64,000 bases of DNA from Nocardia iowensis (GCF_019222765.1 NZ_CP078145.1:4836001-4900000), one strand, 5' to 3'; counted from the first letter of the stretch, positions 9,235 to 17,975 are shown. Notes: generated by a model from the sequence alone, not told the origin. Numbers and translations: made by a program.

Positions 9235-11324
9235 CACAGCGGCTTGCGCAACAGAAAGCGTAACTCGGTTCGTCTGCGCACCCGCAGCTTCCGGTACACC
9301 CGGGTCAGATGCTGCTCGACGGTGCTCGTGGTGATGCCGAGCCGCCGGGCGATCTCGCGATTGCCACTCCCGCCGGCGGCCAGTTCGGCCACCCTGCGCT
9401 CGGCCGCGCTCAATGACCCGACATCAGGTGGGGCACCGGTGTTCTCGCTCGGCGTCCCGGACGGGGCAGTCCGATCACCGATCAAACGATCCCGCACGGG
9501 GCCCGCGCCGCACTCGCCCGCGAGGCGCAGTGCCGTCTGCTCCACCGACCGGGCTCGATCCCGTTCGCCGATGGACTCGTGCGCCCTGGCGAGGTCGGCG
9601 AGCACGACGGCGAGCTCATGTCGGTCGTGGCCGGACCGCGCGATGGTTTCGGCCCGTCGCAACAACCGCAGTTCGGCGCGCGGATCGGCTTCCATGGCTG
9701 CCAGCAACCGCAGTGAGACCGCCCCGCTTTCGTGCCGGCCCGGGTCGCCGAGCAGATCGAGATGCATCGTGACGAAGGCACGGGCCCGACGCTGATCACC
9801 GGCCAGCAGATAGGCCTTGGCGACATCGTTGCGCCACGGCAACAGCCCGGGAATGTCCATCCGCCAGCGCCGCATCATCGAGCCGCAGACCTGGAAGTCG
9901 AGCAGCGCGTCGTCGAATTTCGACATCGCGAGCGAATAGTGTCCGCGGGCACGCAGATACGGCAGCGCGAAGCGCGAGTCGAACAGCGTCAGCGGCACCT
10001 CCCGGTCCAGTTGGGCGCGCGCCTCGTCGTATCTGCCCGCGGCGGTCAGCGCCAGCACACAGCTCGACAGCGCGCGCCCGATGCTGGTACCGAGGTTGGC
10101 CGCGGGCACATAGTTCAACGCCGCCATGGCCAGGCGCACCGCGGCGGCCAGATCGCCTTGTCGGAGGGCGATTTCGGAACGCAGCCCGGCGAAGATCGAC
10201 TGCCAGGTCGGTGAGCAGCGCGCCGCCGCCTCGGCCAGTAGCGTGTCGCACCAGGCCGCGGCGATCTCCAGTTGCCCCGAGTAGATCAGGCATTCCAGTG
10301 CGGTGGTCAGCGCGTCGAGGGTCGATGAATCGAGCCGGTGGCGCGACAACACCCGGTGCGCGGCCGCGACCGTGGTCTCGCCCGCGCAGTCGGTGAGCAC
10401 GCCGGTCAGCAGGTTCGCCGCGATGACCTGCACGCACGACGCCTCGGGGACGGTGGCGGCCGGTTGGGTGGTGGTGCGGGGCTTCGGCAACTCGGGGTAG
10501 GAGTAGGCGATCCAGGACCGCAGGAACGCGAGTTCGGCGGTGGGCACGCCCCGCGACATCGCGCGATCCCGTTCCACCAGATCCAGCACCGCGCGCGCCT
10601 CGTCGACGCGGCCGTGCCACAACAGATATCGAACGACCGCGGGCAGCGTGGACGCGGACAATCGCCCGGTCTGCAACGCCGTGTTCAGTCGAGCGAAATT
10701 CCTGGTCGCCGGGGATGGGTTCACCCGCCACTCGACGGAGACCAATTTGGCCGAGATCTCGGCGCGCTCGCCCGCCTCGGTGGTGGCACGGTAGGCCGCC
10801 TCGAGATATTCGACGGCCCGGCCGATCTGATCCATGGCGAGCAAGTCGTCGGCCGCGTTCCGCAATACCGTTGCCGCCCAGGGATATCCGAACGAGCCGG
10901 CTGCGGACAGGTGCCCGGCGACGGTCGTCGCGGGCGCGCCCGACTCGTGCAGGGCGACGGCCGCTTTACCGTGCAACCGTTTCCGGGTGTCTATCGACAT
11001 CTGATGGCCGAGGCGCCGCCGGAGCTCCGGGTCGCGGATCCGGCCGCCGTCGACCACTCCGGCCTGTGTCATCCACGCGAGGGCGGACAGCACCTGCTGT
11101 GGGTCGGCATCCAGGATCCGGGCGATCAGCTCGGGCGTTGCCTCGGCATCGATGATCGACATGACTTCCGCGATCCGCGTCTGTCCGACCAGGTCGGCGA
11201 CGGCGCACGACTCGCGATCGACTACGGCGGGTGGTGTCCGCGGCGGATCGTAGAGGTCGATGGCGTCAGCATCGAAAATGACCACCGGACCGGGTGGTGC
11301 GTTGCCGGCGGACACGCGCTTCAT
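9234..11324 (-). CDS. LuxR-family regulator of LAL type lacking the ATPase domain
   Basis: A 696-residue transcription factor. The C-terminal 65 residues are a LuxR helix-turn-helix (LSAAERRVAELAAGGSGNRE, then ARRLGITTSTVEQHLTRVYR). The long middle part is helical and TPR-like, as in the large ATP-binding LuxR (LAL) regulators of actinobacterial clusters. The N-terminus starts in what would be the winged-helix segment after the ATPase; no Walker A or B motif is present in the frame, even in the in-frame extension to 11642. ATG 11324 follows AGAAGG at 9 bases. It diverges from the chorismate lyase and precedes the oxidase, so it is a good candidate for the pathway-specific activator. Loss of the ATPase implies control without ATP switching, or a truncated relic. 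Confidence 0.85.
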   Translation of the reverse strand: MKRVSAGNAPPGPVVIFDADAIDLYDPPRTPPAVVDRESCAVADLVGQTRIAEVMSIIDAEATPELIARILDADPQQVLSALAWMTQAGVVDGGRIRDPELRRRLGHQMSIDTRKRLHGKAAVALHESGAPATTVAGHLSAAGSFGYPWAATVLRNAADDLLAMDQIGRAVEYLEAAYRATTEAGERAEISAKLVSVEWRVNPSPATRNFARLNTALQTGRLSASTLPAVVRYLLWHGRVDEARAVLDLVERDRAMSRGVPTAELAFLRSWIAYSYPELPKPRTTTQPAATVPEASCVQVIAANLLTGVLTDCAGETTVAAAHRVLSRHRLDSSTLDALTTALECLIYSGQLEIAAAWCDTLLAEAAARCSPTWQSIFAGLRSEIALRQGDLAAAVRLAMAALNYVPAANLGTSIGRALSSCVLALTAAGRYDEARAQLDREVPLTLFDSRFALPYLRARGHYSLAMSKFDDALLDFQVCGSMMRRWRMDIPGLLPWRNDVAKAYLLAGDQRRARAFVTMHLDLLGDPGRHESGAVSLRLLAAMEADPRAELRLLRRAETIARSGHDRHELAVVLADLARAHESIGERDRARSVEQTALRLAGECGAGPVRDRLIGDRTAPSGTPSENTGAPPDVGSLSAAERRVAELAAGGSGNREIARRLGITTSTVEQHLTRVYRKLRVRRRTELRFLLRKPL

Positions 11325-11634
11325 GATGGTCGGCCTTCTGTTGTTTCCCTGTCGACGTCGTGCATTCCACAATTCGTCCCATGTGGATTTGTCCAAGGAT
11401 TGCCCTGCGGCGTTGCAGGAATGCCGATACCCGAGCAGTGGCCGCATAAGTGGCACGCATCGACTAGTTCTACCGGACCCAGCAAACCGCACCGCGCGCG
11501 CGGTTGTCAAGGTACCCGGAATTCCATTGGGGCCACAAAATATAGGGGCACATAGGGGTTTTGTCCCGGTCGCCCGATTGCGAAAGTTGGCGTGCCGGTG
11601 GCCGCCGACATCGACGCTCGCGTTGGGAGACTCC
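11325..11634. other. Divergent promoter region between the LAL regulator and the chorismate lyase gene
   Basis: This 310-base stretch holds no gene that I can support. It must contain the promoters of the regulator (leftward) and of the chorismate lyase (rightward), plus the ATAGGGG direct repeat listed separately. Open frames across it have no ribosome-binding site and are low-complexity GC shadows. Confidence 0.5.
11542..11558 (+). promoter_or_regulatory. ATAGGGG direct repeat, candidate regulator site
   Basis: ATAGGGG occurs at 11542-11548 and again at 11552-11558, separated by CAC, so the copies are one helical turn apart on the same face of DNA. The pair lies 77-93 bases before the chorismate lyase start, where an activator would bind. 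A related pair lies at 9216-9234. It is the best candidate site in this region for the adjacent LuxR protein (inference). Confidence 0.4.
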
Positions 11635-12195
11635 GTGTCCAAGCAACTGGGTGCCGCGCTGCGGACCGAGACCGGTATCGACGCGATCGTGCGGCGACAC
11701 TTCTGCGCGCAGTCCGCACGACCGGCCGACTGGCACGACGTGTCCGCCGCGGCGTTGAGTCCTTATCACCGAGCCGTTCTCGTCTGCGACGGCACCGTCA
11801 CTCGGACGCTGGAGGCGCACACCCTCGAACGGATCGAAGCACGCTGCGTTGACCAGCACGAGGTGACCGGGGACGAGCAGCACAGCGACTGGCTCGCCGC
11901 CGGACCCGACGACCGGGTGCTGGTCCGGCACGCCGAACTCGTCGGGCAGTGCTCGCGAATCCGTTACGCACGCGCGGAATCGATGATCGCCGTCGACCGC
12001 CTGCCGATCGGCTTCCGGGCGGCGCTCGAGGCGGAACCGGCGGGCATCGGTGCCGCGCTGCAGGCGGCACACGCCGAGTCGCACCGGCAATTGCTGTTCT
12101 ACGGGCGCACACCGGATTCGGTGTGCGCCCGTTGCTATCGGATCATCGTCGGCGCCAGGCCCGCGCTGGTCATCAGCGAGTGGTTTCTGCGCTGA
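11635..12195 (+). CDS. Chorismate pyruvate-lyase (4-hydroxybenzoate synthase), Rv2949c-like
   Basis: A 186-residue protein of the chorismate lyase family, which cleaves chorismate to 4-hydroxybenzoate and pyruvate. It follows the M. tuberculosis Rv2949c pattern as I recall it: DGTVTRTLE (52-60), RVLVRHAEL (94-102), ARAESMIAVDRLP (112-124, with the conserved acidic residue), then QLLFYGR and RCYRIIVGARPALVISEWF at the C-terminus. GTG 11635 is taken because GGGAGA ends four bases before it. In mycobacteria this enzyme feeds 4-hydroxybenzoate to FadD22 and Pks15/1 for phenolic glycolipid. Here it sits between a cluster regulator and an adenylating enzyme, so it probably makes the aromatic starter of the type I PKS. 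It converges with the ligase gene, leaving 9 bases between the stops. Confidence 0.85.
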   Translation: MSKQLGAALRTETGIDAIVRRHFCAQSARPADWHDVSAAALSPYHRAVLVCDGTVTRTLEAHTLERIEARCVDQHEVTGDEQHSDWLAAGPDDRVLVRHAELVGQCSRIRYARAESMIAVDRLPIGFRAALEAEPAGIGAALQAAHAESHRQLLFYGRTPDSVCARCYRIIVGARPALVISEWFLR

Positions 12196-12204
12196 ACCAC
12201 GAGG

Positions 12205-13881
12205 TCAGGTCCAGTTGCCCAAACCGAGGGCGGGTTCGCCGAACAACTGGTGACGCAACTCGACCCGGCGCACCTTCCAGGTCGCGGTCCGCGGAATCTT
12301 CGCCCAGTCGAGGTGGATCGGCTCGCCCAGCGGCGGCAGTCCCGCGGCGGCCGCCGACCATCGGTCGGGTGCGATCGCCGCACCGTCATAGGTCGAATAC
12401 ACCGGCACGGGCAAGGTATTGGGCCGGGCCAGCACGACGACCTCGCTGGTTTCCGGAAGGCGGTCCAGTAGAACGTCTTCCATGGCTATACCGCTGGCGC
12501 CGCGGATGCGGTCGATCTCCCGGTCGACCAGCCGCACCGAACCCCACCGGGAGATGATCCCGAGATCGCCGGTGTTCCACCACCATCCGTCGACCTTGTT
12601 GCGGTGCCGGTCGGACTCCCCGACATAGTCCAGGCAGCGGCCCGGCTGGTTGATCTCGATCAGGCCGACCTGGCCACGGGGCACCTGCTTTCCGGTGTGC
12701 GGGTCCACCGCCCGCACCTTCGCCACGGTGGGCAGCGGCCAGCCGAGTTGCTGGGTCGGTGGCGGGTATTTGCCGACTCGCCGCACCATCGGCCGCACAT
12801 ACGGCCGGAACACGAGTACCCCGTTCTCGGTTTGGCTCCACGATTGGATCCAGAACGGCATCGGTGCCTTCGACGCCGCCAGAAACGCGCGCATCGTGCG
12901 CGTGTGGATCGCGTCGAACGAGTTGATGTAGAACCGCACGTTCTCGAACAGACCGGGCTGGTCCCGAGCCATGGGCTCCAGCGCGAGGTAGATGTTGGGC
13001 AGCATGTCGACGACGGTCGGTTTGTGCGCGACGAACAGCTCGGCGATGCCCGGATCGGGGATGTCACTGATCGCGACGAGCTTCGGGCCGGTCGTCGCCA
13101 GCGCCATCAGGGCGGTCACGGTGCGCTGATGGAAGTACGGATCCAGATAGGCCCACACGTCACTGCTCCGGAAACCCTGTAGGAACCAGTTCTCCGTCTC
13201 GACGTGGGTGAGCGCGTGCATCGATTCGGCCGAGTGCAGCGCGAACTTCGGGAAGCCGGTGGTGCCCGAGGTGTGGGTGGCGACCATGGGCTCGGTCCAG
13301 TCGCGCAACATGGTCGGCGCGGGCGCGGATCCGCGCAGATCCGCATAGCTCACCACGCCGTCGCCGCGCCCGCCGATCAGCACGGTGCTCTTGGTCAATG
13401 CGGCGAGCGCGGCGCGAGCCCCGCCGGGCCAGGCCAACTCCAGCCTGCCGGGGTCGGTGACCAGAAACGGTCGATCCAGCCTGCGTAACAGTGTTTCGGC
13501 GACCTCGGTGCCGTGGTTCCACGCCAGCTGGAACGGAATCGCGCCCAATTTCGCTGCCGCGCAGCCGATCACCTGCACGTCGGGATGATTGGCCTTCATG
13601 ATCGCGACCCGGTCCCAGGCCCGGACGCCCGCCGCACGCAGCGCGGCCGCCGCCTCGTCGACCAAACCGGCCCAGCGTGAAAACGTATACTCCACACCAC
13701 CTTCCGGCGCGATATCGGCGGGGCGTTGCAGAACTATTCGCTGGTCCGGAAACCGAGCGGCCGCCACGGACCACGCCTCACCATATTTTCCGGTTGCCGG
13801 TTTTCGGGAAAATCGCGTCAGCCGGGGCAAGCCTCGGCTCGGTGTAAGGCTGGAAAAGAACTCTGGTCCAGCGTTTTTCAT
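12205..13881 (-). CDS. Adenylate-forming acyl/aryl ligase, probable starter-unit activating enzyme
   Basis: A 558-residue member of the ANL superfamily that activates a carboxylate as an acyl-AMP before transfer to CoA or a carrier protein. The P-loop HTSGTTGFPKFA, the hinge segment DREIDRIRGASG and the C-terminal lysine in RTATWKVRR are all visible. No carrier domain is fused. ATG 13881 is preferred over the upstream GTG codons because AGGTGGT lies 7 bases before it. Nearby are a chorismate lyase and a PKS with an N-terminal ACP. I infer that it loads 4-hydroxybenzoate or another acid onto that ACP, as FadD22 does for Pks15/1; an ordinary acid-CoA ligase is the alternative. It is the last gene of a minus-strand run from 18935. 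Confidence 0.85.
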   Translation of the reverse strand: MKNAGPEFFSSLTPSRGLPRLTRFSRKPATGKYGEAWSVAAARFPDQRIVLQRPADIAPEGGVEYTFSRWAGLVDEAAAALRAAGVRAWDRVAIMKANHPDVQVIGCAAAKLGAIPFQLAWNHGTEVAETLLRRLDRPFLVTDPGRLELAWPGGARAALAALTKSTVLIGGRGDGVVSYADLRGSAPAPTMLRDWTEPMVATHTSGTTGFPKFALHSAESMHALTHVETENWFLQGFRSSDVWAYLDPYFHQRTVTALMALATTGPKLVAISDIPDPGIAELFVAHKPTVVDMLPNIYLALEPMARDQPGLFENVRFYINSFDAIHTRTMRAFLAASKAPMPFWIQSWSQTENGVLVFRPYVRPMVRRVGKYPPPTQQLGWPLPTVAKVRAVDPHTGKQVPRGQVGLIEINQPGRCLDYVGESDRHRNKVDGWWWNTGDLGIISRWGSVRLVDREIDRIRGASGIAMEDVLLDRLPETSEVVVLARPNTLPVPVYSTYDGAAIAPDRWSAAAAGLPPLGEPIHLDWAKIPRTATWKVRRVELRHQLFGEPALGLGNWT

Positions 13882-13927
13882 CGTTACCACCACCTGTTGT
13901 CCGTACCGGCTCGTCGCGCGGTACTGC

Positions 13928-14407
13928 TCACGCCGAATCGCGCGCCGCGACCGGTTCCAGCTCGCCGAGCAGGCCGGTGAGGATCTGCACCAGGTTGTCC
14001 TGCATCGTCACTTCCGCGACCGGCTCCAGCCAATCGCCGATGCTCGGCATGCCGAAGTCGAACTTTCCTTCGAACTCGATGCGCGCCCCGCCGTCGGCAT
14101 CGTCGACCCGCCAATGTCCGGCGAAGGCCGCGAAATCCCCCGTGGTCTGCTGGAAGTGGATGGTCCGTGCGGCGGGGTCGATCGTGTCGGTCTCGGTCCA
14201 CCGCATCAACCCCGCCCGGAACACCACTTCCCACTCGGACTGGGCGCGCACCACCTGGTCGCCGGGCGGCTCGGCGGTGGCCGGGCGCACCGTCACCTGT
14301 TTCACCGTGTCGGTGTAGCGAATCCAGCTCTGGAAGTCGCGGATTCGGGCGAACGCCTCGTCGGGCCCACACCCGGGAACCTGCACCACCAGCGATACGT
14401 AACCCAT
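13928..14407 (-). CDS. SRPBCC (START-fold) polyketide cyclase-like protein
   Basis: A 159-residue single-domain protein of the SRPBCC superfamily, which includes aromatase/cyclases and other lipid or polyketide binding proteins. The pattern fits: an N-terminal strand leading to PDEAFARIRDFQSWIRY, a central FRAGLMRWTETDTIDPAART region, and a long C-terminal helix (VTMQDNLVQILTGLLGELE). ATG 14407 follows AAGGAGA. It lies between the aminotransferase and the ligase with short gaps, so it is very likely co-transcribed. A role in cyclising or protecting a reactive polyketide aldehyde or amine is possible; the sequence alone does not show a catalytic residue. Confidence 0.8.
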   Translation of the reverse strand: MGYVSLVVQVPGCGPDEAFARIRDFQSWIRYTDTVKQVTVRPATAEPPGDQVVRAQSEWEVVFRAGLMRWTETDTIDPAARTIHFQQTTGDFAAFAGHWRVDDADGGARIEFEGKFDFGMPSIGDWLEPVAEVTMQDNLVQILTGLLGELEPVAARDSA

Positions 14408-14433
14408 TGCGCTGTCTCCTTCTCGGTGCGTGC

Positions 14434-15714
14434 TCAGCGGTAGCGGTGCCCGAACTTGTTGATGTCGGCGGCGGTTTCGGCCAACGCGTGGAAAAGGAAC
14501 TCCTCGTCGGCCGGACTCATTACCGCGGCGGGCGTCAGCCGGACGACGGTGCCCGCGTTGATCGACGGATTGGTCAGCACGGCACGCTGCCGCAAGCCCA
14601 GCGTCAGCTCGGTGGCCACGGGCGGCGAGACGCAGTCGATGCCGATCATCAATCCCCGCCCCCTGACCTCGGTGACCAGTTCGGGGCATTCACCCATCAG
14701 CACCTCGGTCAATCGGGCGAGCAGTCGCTCCCCCAAAGCCGCGGCCGCGTCGACGATGCCCTCCTGCTCGATGACCTGCACCACGGTGTGCGCCGCCATG
14801 GCGGCCAGCGGATTTCCGGCGAAGGTACCCGGATGCAGGAATGGATCGGCGCTCAGCGGGGCGTAGACCGGCGCGGAACAGATTGCCGCGGCTACCGGGA
14901 CGACTCCCCCGGAAAGCCCCTTCCCAACCAGCAGAATATCCGGCACCACGGCATCGAATTCCGCACCCCACCAGCGGCCGAGCCGCCCGAGACCGGTCTG
15001 CACCTCATCGAGTACGAATACCGCGTCGCTGGCCGTGCACAGGTCCCGGACCTGGGTCAGATAGCCCGGTGGCGGGATCCGCACACCGCCCTCCCCCTGT
15101 ACGGGTTCGACGATGACGCAACACGATTGCGGCGCGGCCTCGAGCGCCGTCGCCAGTGCCGCGGCGTCACCGAAGGGCACGGCGGTCACCTCCGGCAGCA
15201 GCGGCCGGAACGGCTCACGCAGTTTGTCGTTCGAGGTGACGCTCAGCGCACCCATGGTCTTGCCGTGGAATCCACCGTGGGCCGAAATGATCCCGCGGCA
15301 GCCGTGCAAGCGCGCGATCTTGATGGCCGTCTCGACCGCCTCGGCGCCGCTGTTGACGAAGTGGACGTAGTCCAGTCCCGCGGGCGCCGACCTGGCGACC
15401 GTTTCCGCGGCTTGGGCCAGCACGGGATCGAGCAACATCCTGGTCGCCAATGCCCGGCGGCGCACCTGCGTGCACACCGCCTCGACCACGGCAGGGTGCG
15501 AATGGCCGAGCAGGAACACACCGAATCCGCCGACGTCGAGATACCGGCAACCATCGCCGCCGAGCACCCAGCAGCCCTGTGCCTCTTGCTCGAAGGTGCC
15601 GCCCGAGAGCTGGGCCACGGTGGCGAGCCCGGAACTGATGTGCCGTCGATACCGGTCGATGACGAGCTCGATGCCGGTGTCGACCTGGGGTAATTGCATT
15701 CCGGTTGACCTCAT
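14434..15714 (-). CDS. Class III (omega) aminotransferase
   Basis: A 426-residue PLP enzyme of the acetylornithine/omega-aminotransferase group. NSGAEAVETAIK (121-132) and VLDEVQTGLG (Asp236) bind the cofactor, and Lys265 in LLVGKGLSGG forms the aldimine. It transfers an amino group to an aldehyde or ketone. Its ATG at 15714 overlaps the stop of the reductase gene (ATGA), so the two are translationally coupled; ATG 15699, preceded by GAGGTC, is an alternative that removes five residues. The coupling suggests that it aminates the aldehyde released by the reductase. Similar reductase/transaminase pairs make amines from polyketide or fatty acyl chains in tambjamine (TamH), coelimycin and related alkaloid pathways. 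Confidence 0.9.
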   Translation of the reverse strand: MRSTGMQLPQVDTGIELVIDRYRRHISSGLATVAQLSGGTFEQEAQGCWVLGGDGCRYLDVGGFGVFLLGHSHPAVVEAVCTQVRRRALATRMLLDPVLAQAAETVARSAPAGLDYVHFVNSGAEAVETAIKIARLHGCRGIISAHGGFHGKTMGALSVTSNDKLREPFRPLLPEVTAVPFGDAAALATALEAAPQSCCVIVEPVQGEGGVRIPPPGYLTQVRDLCTASDAVFVLDEVQTGLGRLGRWWGAEFDAVVPDILLVGKGLSGGVVPVAAAICSAPVYAPLSADPFLHPGTFAGNPLAAMAAHTVVQVIEQEGIVDAAAALGERLLARLTEVLMGECPELVTEVRGRGLMIGIDCVSPPVATELTLGLRQRAVLTNPSINAGTVVRLTPAAVMSPADEEFLFHALAETAADINKFGHRYR

Positions 15715-16709
15715 TTCAGCACGTACGCCATTCCGGTTTCCAAACCCGCGAGCAACTTCGCGTGGGTCACCCGCTCGGCGAGGCCGAGGGCCGCGAGGTC
15801 GCTGGGAAAGATCCGCCCGGACTCGAACAAGTAGGAGTGCGCCAAGAACTGCTTCAGCCTGGCGCGCAGGTGCTCCGGTCCGACGTCGGTCAGCAGCGGC
15901 AGCACCAGCCGGCGCAGCACGTCCTGCGGCATCAGTCGCGGCGGGAGCACCGGCTCGCCCCGCACCCGTTCGCCCGCCGCGACCGCGATCCGGACCAGGT
16001 CCGCCGCGGCCACCGCGTGCTCTCCAGCCGTCAGCCAGTAGACCCGGGGCTCGCTGGTGCGCAATAGAATTCGGATCGCCTCGGCGACGACGTCGGTGGG
16101 CACGAAATCGACCACCGCGTCGGCCTCGACCGGAAGCAATGGAAGTTCCCCGTGCGCGACCGCGGCCCCGGTGACATGTAGGCCCTGGAGACGGGCCACC
16201 GCACCGGTCTCGGAATCACCGGCGATCACCGAGGGGCGCGCGACGACGGTGGGGTAGCCACGCTCGGCGATCAACTGTTCGGCACGGAGCTTGCTCTCCA
16301 GATAGGTGTCCGGTGACACCGCATCCGCTACCCCGTGGCCGCGGCACTCCACGAAAGCGGTGCTGACGTGCACCAGCTTGGCTTTGCTGCGTTCGGCGAG
16401 GTCGAGTATTCGGGCGGTACCGGTGACGTTCGTTTCGAACACCGTGTCGCGGTCGGTGCTGAAATCCGTTGCCGCGGCGGCGTGCACGATGGCATCGAGC
16501 TCGCCGACGAGATCGCCGTAGATGCCGCGCGGCAACCCGAGCCGTTCCTCGGATACGTTGCCACGCACCGTCGCCGCGGTGCGCGCGCCGACCGGGGTGC
16601 GGTTGACCAGCACCACCAGGCGATAGTCGGCCGCGAGCCGCCGCACCAGATCGGAGCCGAGAACTCCGGCGGCGCCGGTGAGCAACAGTCGTGGTTTCGC
16701 GGGCGACAC
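15711..16709 (-). CDS. NAD(P)-dependent thioester reductase-like extended SDR
   Basis: A 332-residue extended SDR resembling the reductase (R) domains that end carboxylic acid reductases, Lys2 and some PKS or NRPS lines. It has the cofactor motif LLLTGAAGVLGSDLVRRL at 8-25, HVSTAFVECRG near 114 and the catalytic Tyr136-x3-Lys140 in TYLESK. Such enzymes reduce a carrier-bound thioester to an aldehyde. The start is GTG 16709, six bases after the stop of the acyl-CoA dehydrogenase gene. The 4-base overlap with the downstream aminotransferase ties the two functions together. No fused carrier protein is present, so it would act in trans on the PKS product (inference). A sugar or steroid SDR is less likely given the context. 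Confidence 0.8.
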   Translation of the reverse strand: MSPAKPRLLLTGAAGVLGSDLVRRLAADYRLVVLVNRTPVGARTAATVRGNVSEERLGLPRGIYGDLVGELDAIVHAAAATDFSTDRDTVFETNVTGTARILDLAERSKAKLVHVSTAFVECRGHGVADAVSPDTYLESKLRAEQLIAERGYPTVVARPSVIAGDSETGAVARLQGLHVTGAAVAHGELPLLPVEADAVVDFVPTDVVAEAIRILLRTSEPRVYWLTAGEHAVAAADLVRIAVAAGERVRGEPVLPPRLMPQDVLRRLVLPLLTDVGPEHLRARLKQFLAHSYLFESGRIFPSDLAALGLAERVTHAKLLAGLETGMAYVLK

Positions 16710-16715
16710 GACAGC

Positions 16716-17870
16716 TCAAACCAGCCGCAGTGGTGCGGCGCCGGTCAGGTAGTCGACCAGGTTTTCGGCATTGCGTGCCCGGGACGGCGGATGAAAAGCC
16801 AAGGCGTGACACGCGATAACTCGCTGCGCGATCTCCGGTTCGGTCGCGAAGGCGATGCCGCCGAGCAGTTCGAAGCAGGAATCGGCGACTCGGCGCGCCA
16901 CCTCCTGCGCGGCGTAGCGGGCCGCCAGCGCCTGCCCTAGTAATTCTTCCAGCACGTCGGGAGTCGTCGCGGCCGACTGCTCGACCGGGGGGATGCGGCG
17001 CGCCACATTCTCCAGCCCGCTCATTGCCCCCTCCAACGCCAATGCGGGTTCGACGCGGAGACCGGCAGACAGACTCGTCTTCTCCAGCACCTGCTCGGCC
17101 AGTCGGCTCGCCACGCCGAGATAGTTGGCCGAGACGAGCAGCTCGAACCACAGGAATCCGACGGATTGGACGGTGTCCAGCGGCGAATCCGGCCCGGCCC
17201 CGGCCCGCACCACCAACTCGGTCGGGATGAATACCTCGGCCAGCTCGACCGAGTCACTTTCCGCTCCGCCCAATGCATCGGCGCGCCAGAACTTTTCGAC
17301 GATCACACCCGGGCAGCCCGCCGGGACGAGCACAAAGGCCAGTTCGTCCGCATCCTGACCGGGAATGATCGCGCTGGCGGTCAGAAAATCCATCGAGGAG
17401 GCCAGGCTGCACGGCCGCTTGTGGCCCGACACGAGGAACCCGCCATCGCACGGCTTCGCGACGAGCGTGGGATGCATGATGCCCTGCCCGGAGCGGCCCT
17501 CCGCGAACCCCGACGCCACCAGCAGTCCGTTGCGTGCGACCTCCGAGATGAACGCCAATTCCGCGCCGTCGCCGATGGCCGCGACGGCGAGCACCGGCAC
17601 CAGCGAGAAATGATGCATCGTGGTGGCGATACCGAGCGATGGCGACAGCATGCCGACGGCCCGGTGGGCGCGTACCGCATCCACCGGATCCACCCCGCGG
17701 CCACCGTACTGTTCCGGAATGAGCAAACCGGGACCGCCCGCGTCACGAAACAGCCCTAGGCATGGATTTCCGACTTTCTCCCGCTCCGCCCAGGGGATCT
17801 CATCGATATTCTTGGCCAGGCCGGGAAATACCTCGTCGACGACGCGGCGCTCGGTTTGCAGGAATCTCAT
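16716..17870 (-). CDS. Acyl-CoA (or acyl-ACP) dehydrogenase
   Basis: A 384-residue flavoprotein of the acyl-CoA dehydrogenase fold: an N-terminal helical part with LIPEQYGGRGVDPVDAV (about 50-66), a middle beta domain with GGFLVSGHKRPCSLA, and a C-terminal helical domain ending QRVIACHALAFHPPSRAR. Length is normal. ATG 17870 has GGGAGTGACC upstream. The family introduces an alpha,beta double bond into thioester-bound acyl chains using FAD. It is first in the run with the reductase and aminotransferase. This trio matches the tambjamine set (TamP with the bifunctional TamH), where an unsaturated acyl chain is reduced and transaminated to an enamine. Whether the substrate is CoA- or ACP-bound cannot be read from the sequence. 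Confidence 0.85.
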   Translation of the reverse strand: MRFLQTERRVVDEVFPGLAKNIDEIPWAEREKVGNPCLGLFRDAGGPGLLIPEQYGGRGVDPVDAVRAHRAVGMLSPSLGIATTMHHFSLVPVLAVAAIGDGAELAFISEVARNGLLVASGFAEGRSGQGIMHPTLVAKPCDGGFLVSGHKRPCSLASSMDFLTASAIIPGQDADELAFVLVPAGCPGVIVEKFWRADALGGAESDSVELAEVFIPTELVVRAGAGPDSPLDTVQSVGFLWFELLVSANYLGVASRLAEQVLEKTSLSAGLRVEPALALEGAMSGLENVARRIPPVEQSAATTPDVLEELLGQALAARYAAQEVARRVADSCFELLGGIAFATEPEIAQRVIACHALAFHPPSRARNAENLVDYLTGAAPLRLV

Positions 17871-17975
17871 GGTCACTCCCGGTCGCTCGATTCGACACCA
17901 TGGTGGCCGGGTCGACCGGGAAACGTATAGCGTGCAGATTTGCACGCCGACCGATGGACGAAACCTCTTCCGCGA

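Noticed and set aside
10338..11555. Long plus-strand frame opposite the LAL regulator
   Set aside because: Low-complexity composition, no ribosome-binding site, and it lies opposite a well-supported gene.
14167..15693. 508-codon plus-strand frame opposite the class III aminotransferase
   Set aside because: The opposite strand has all PLP motifs in order; this frame has none.
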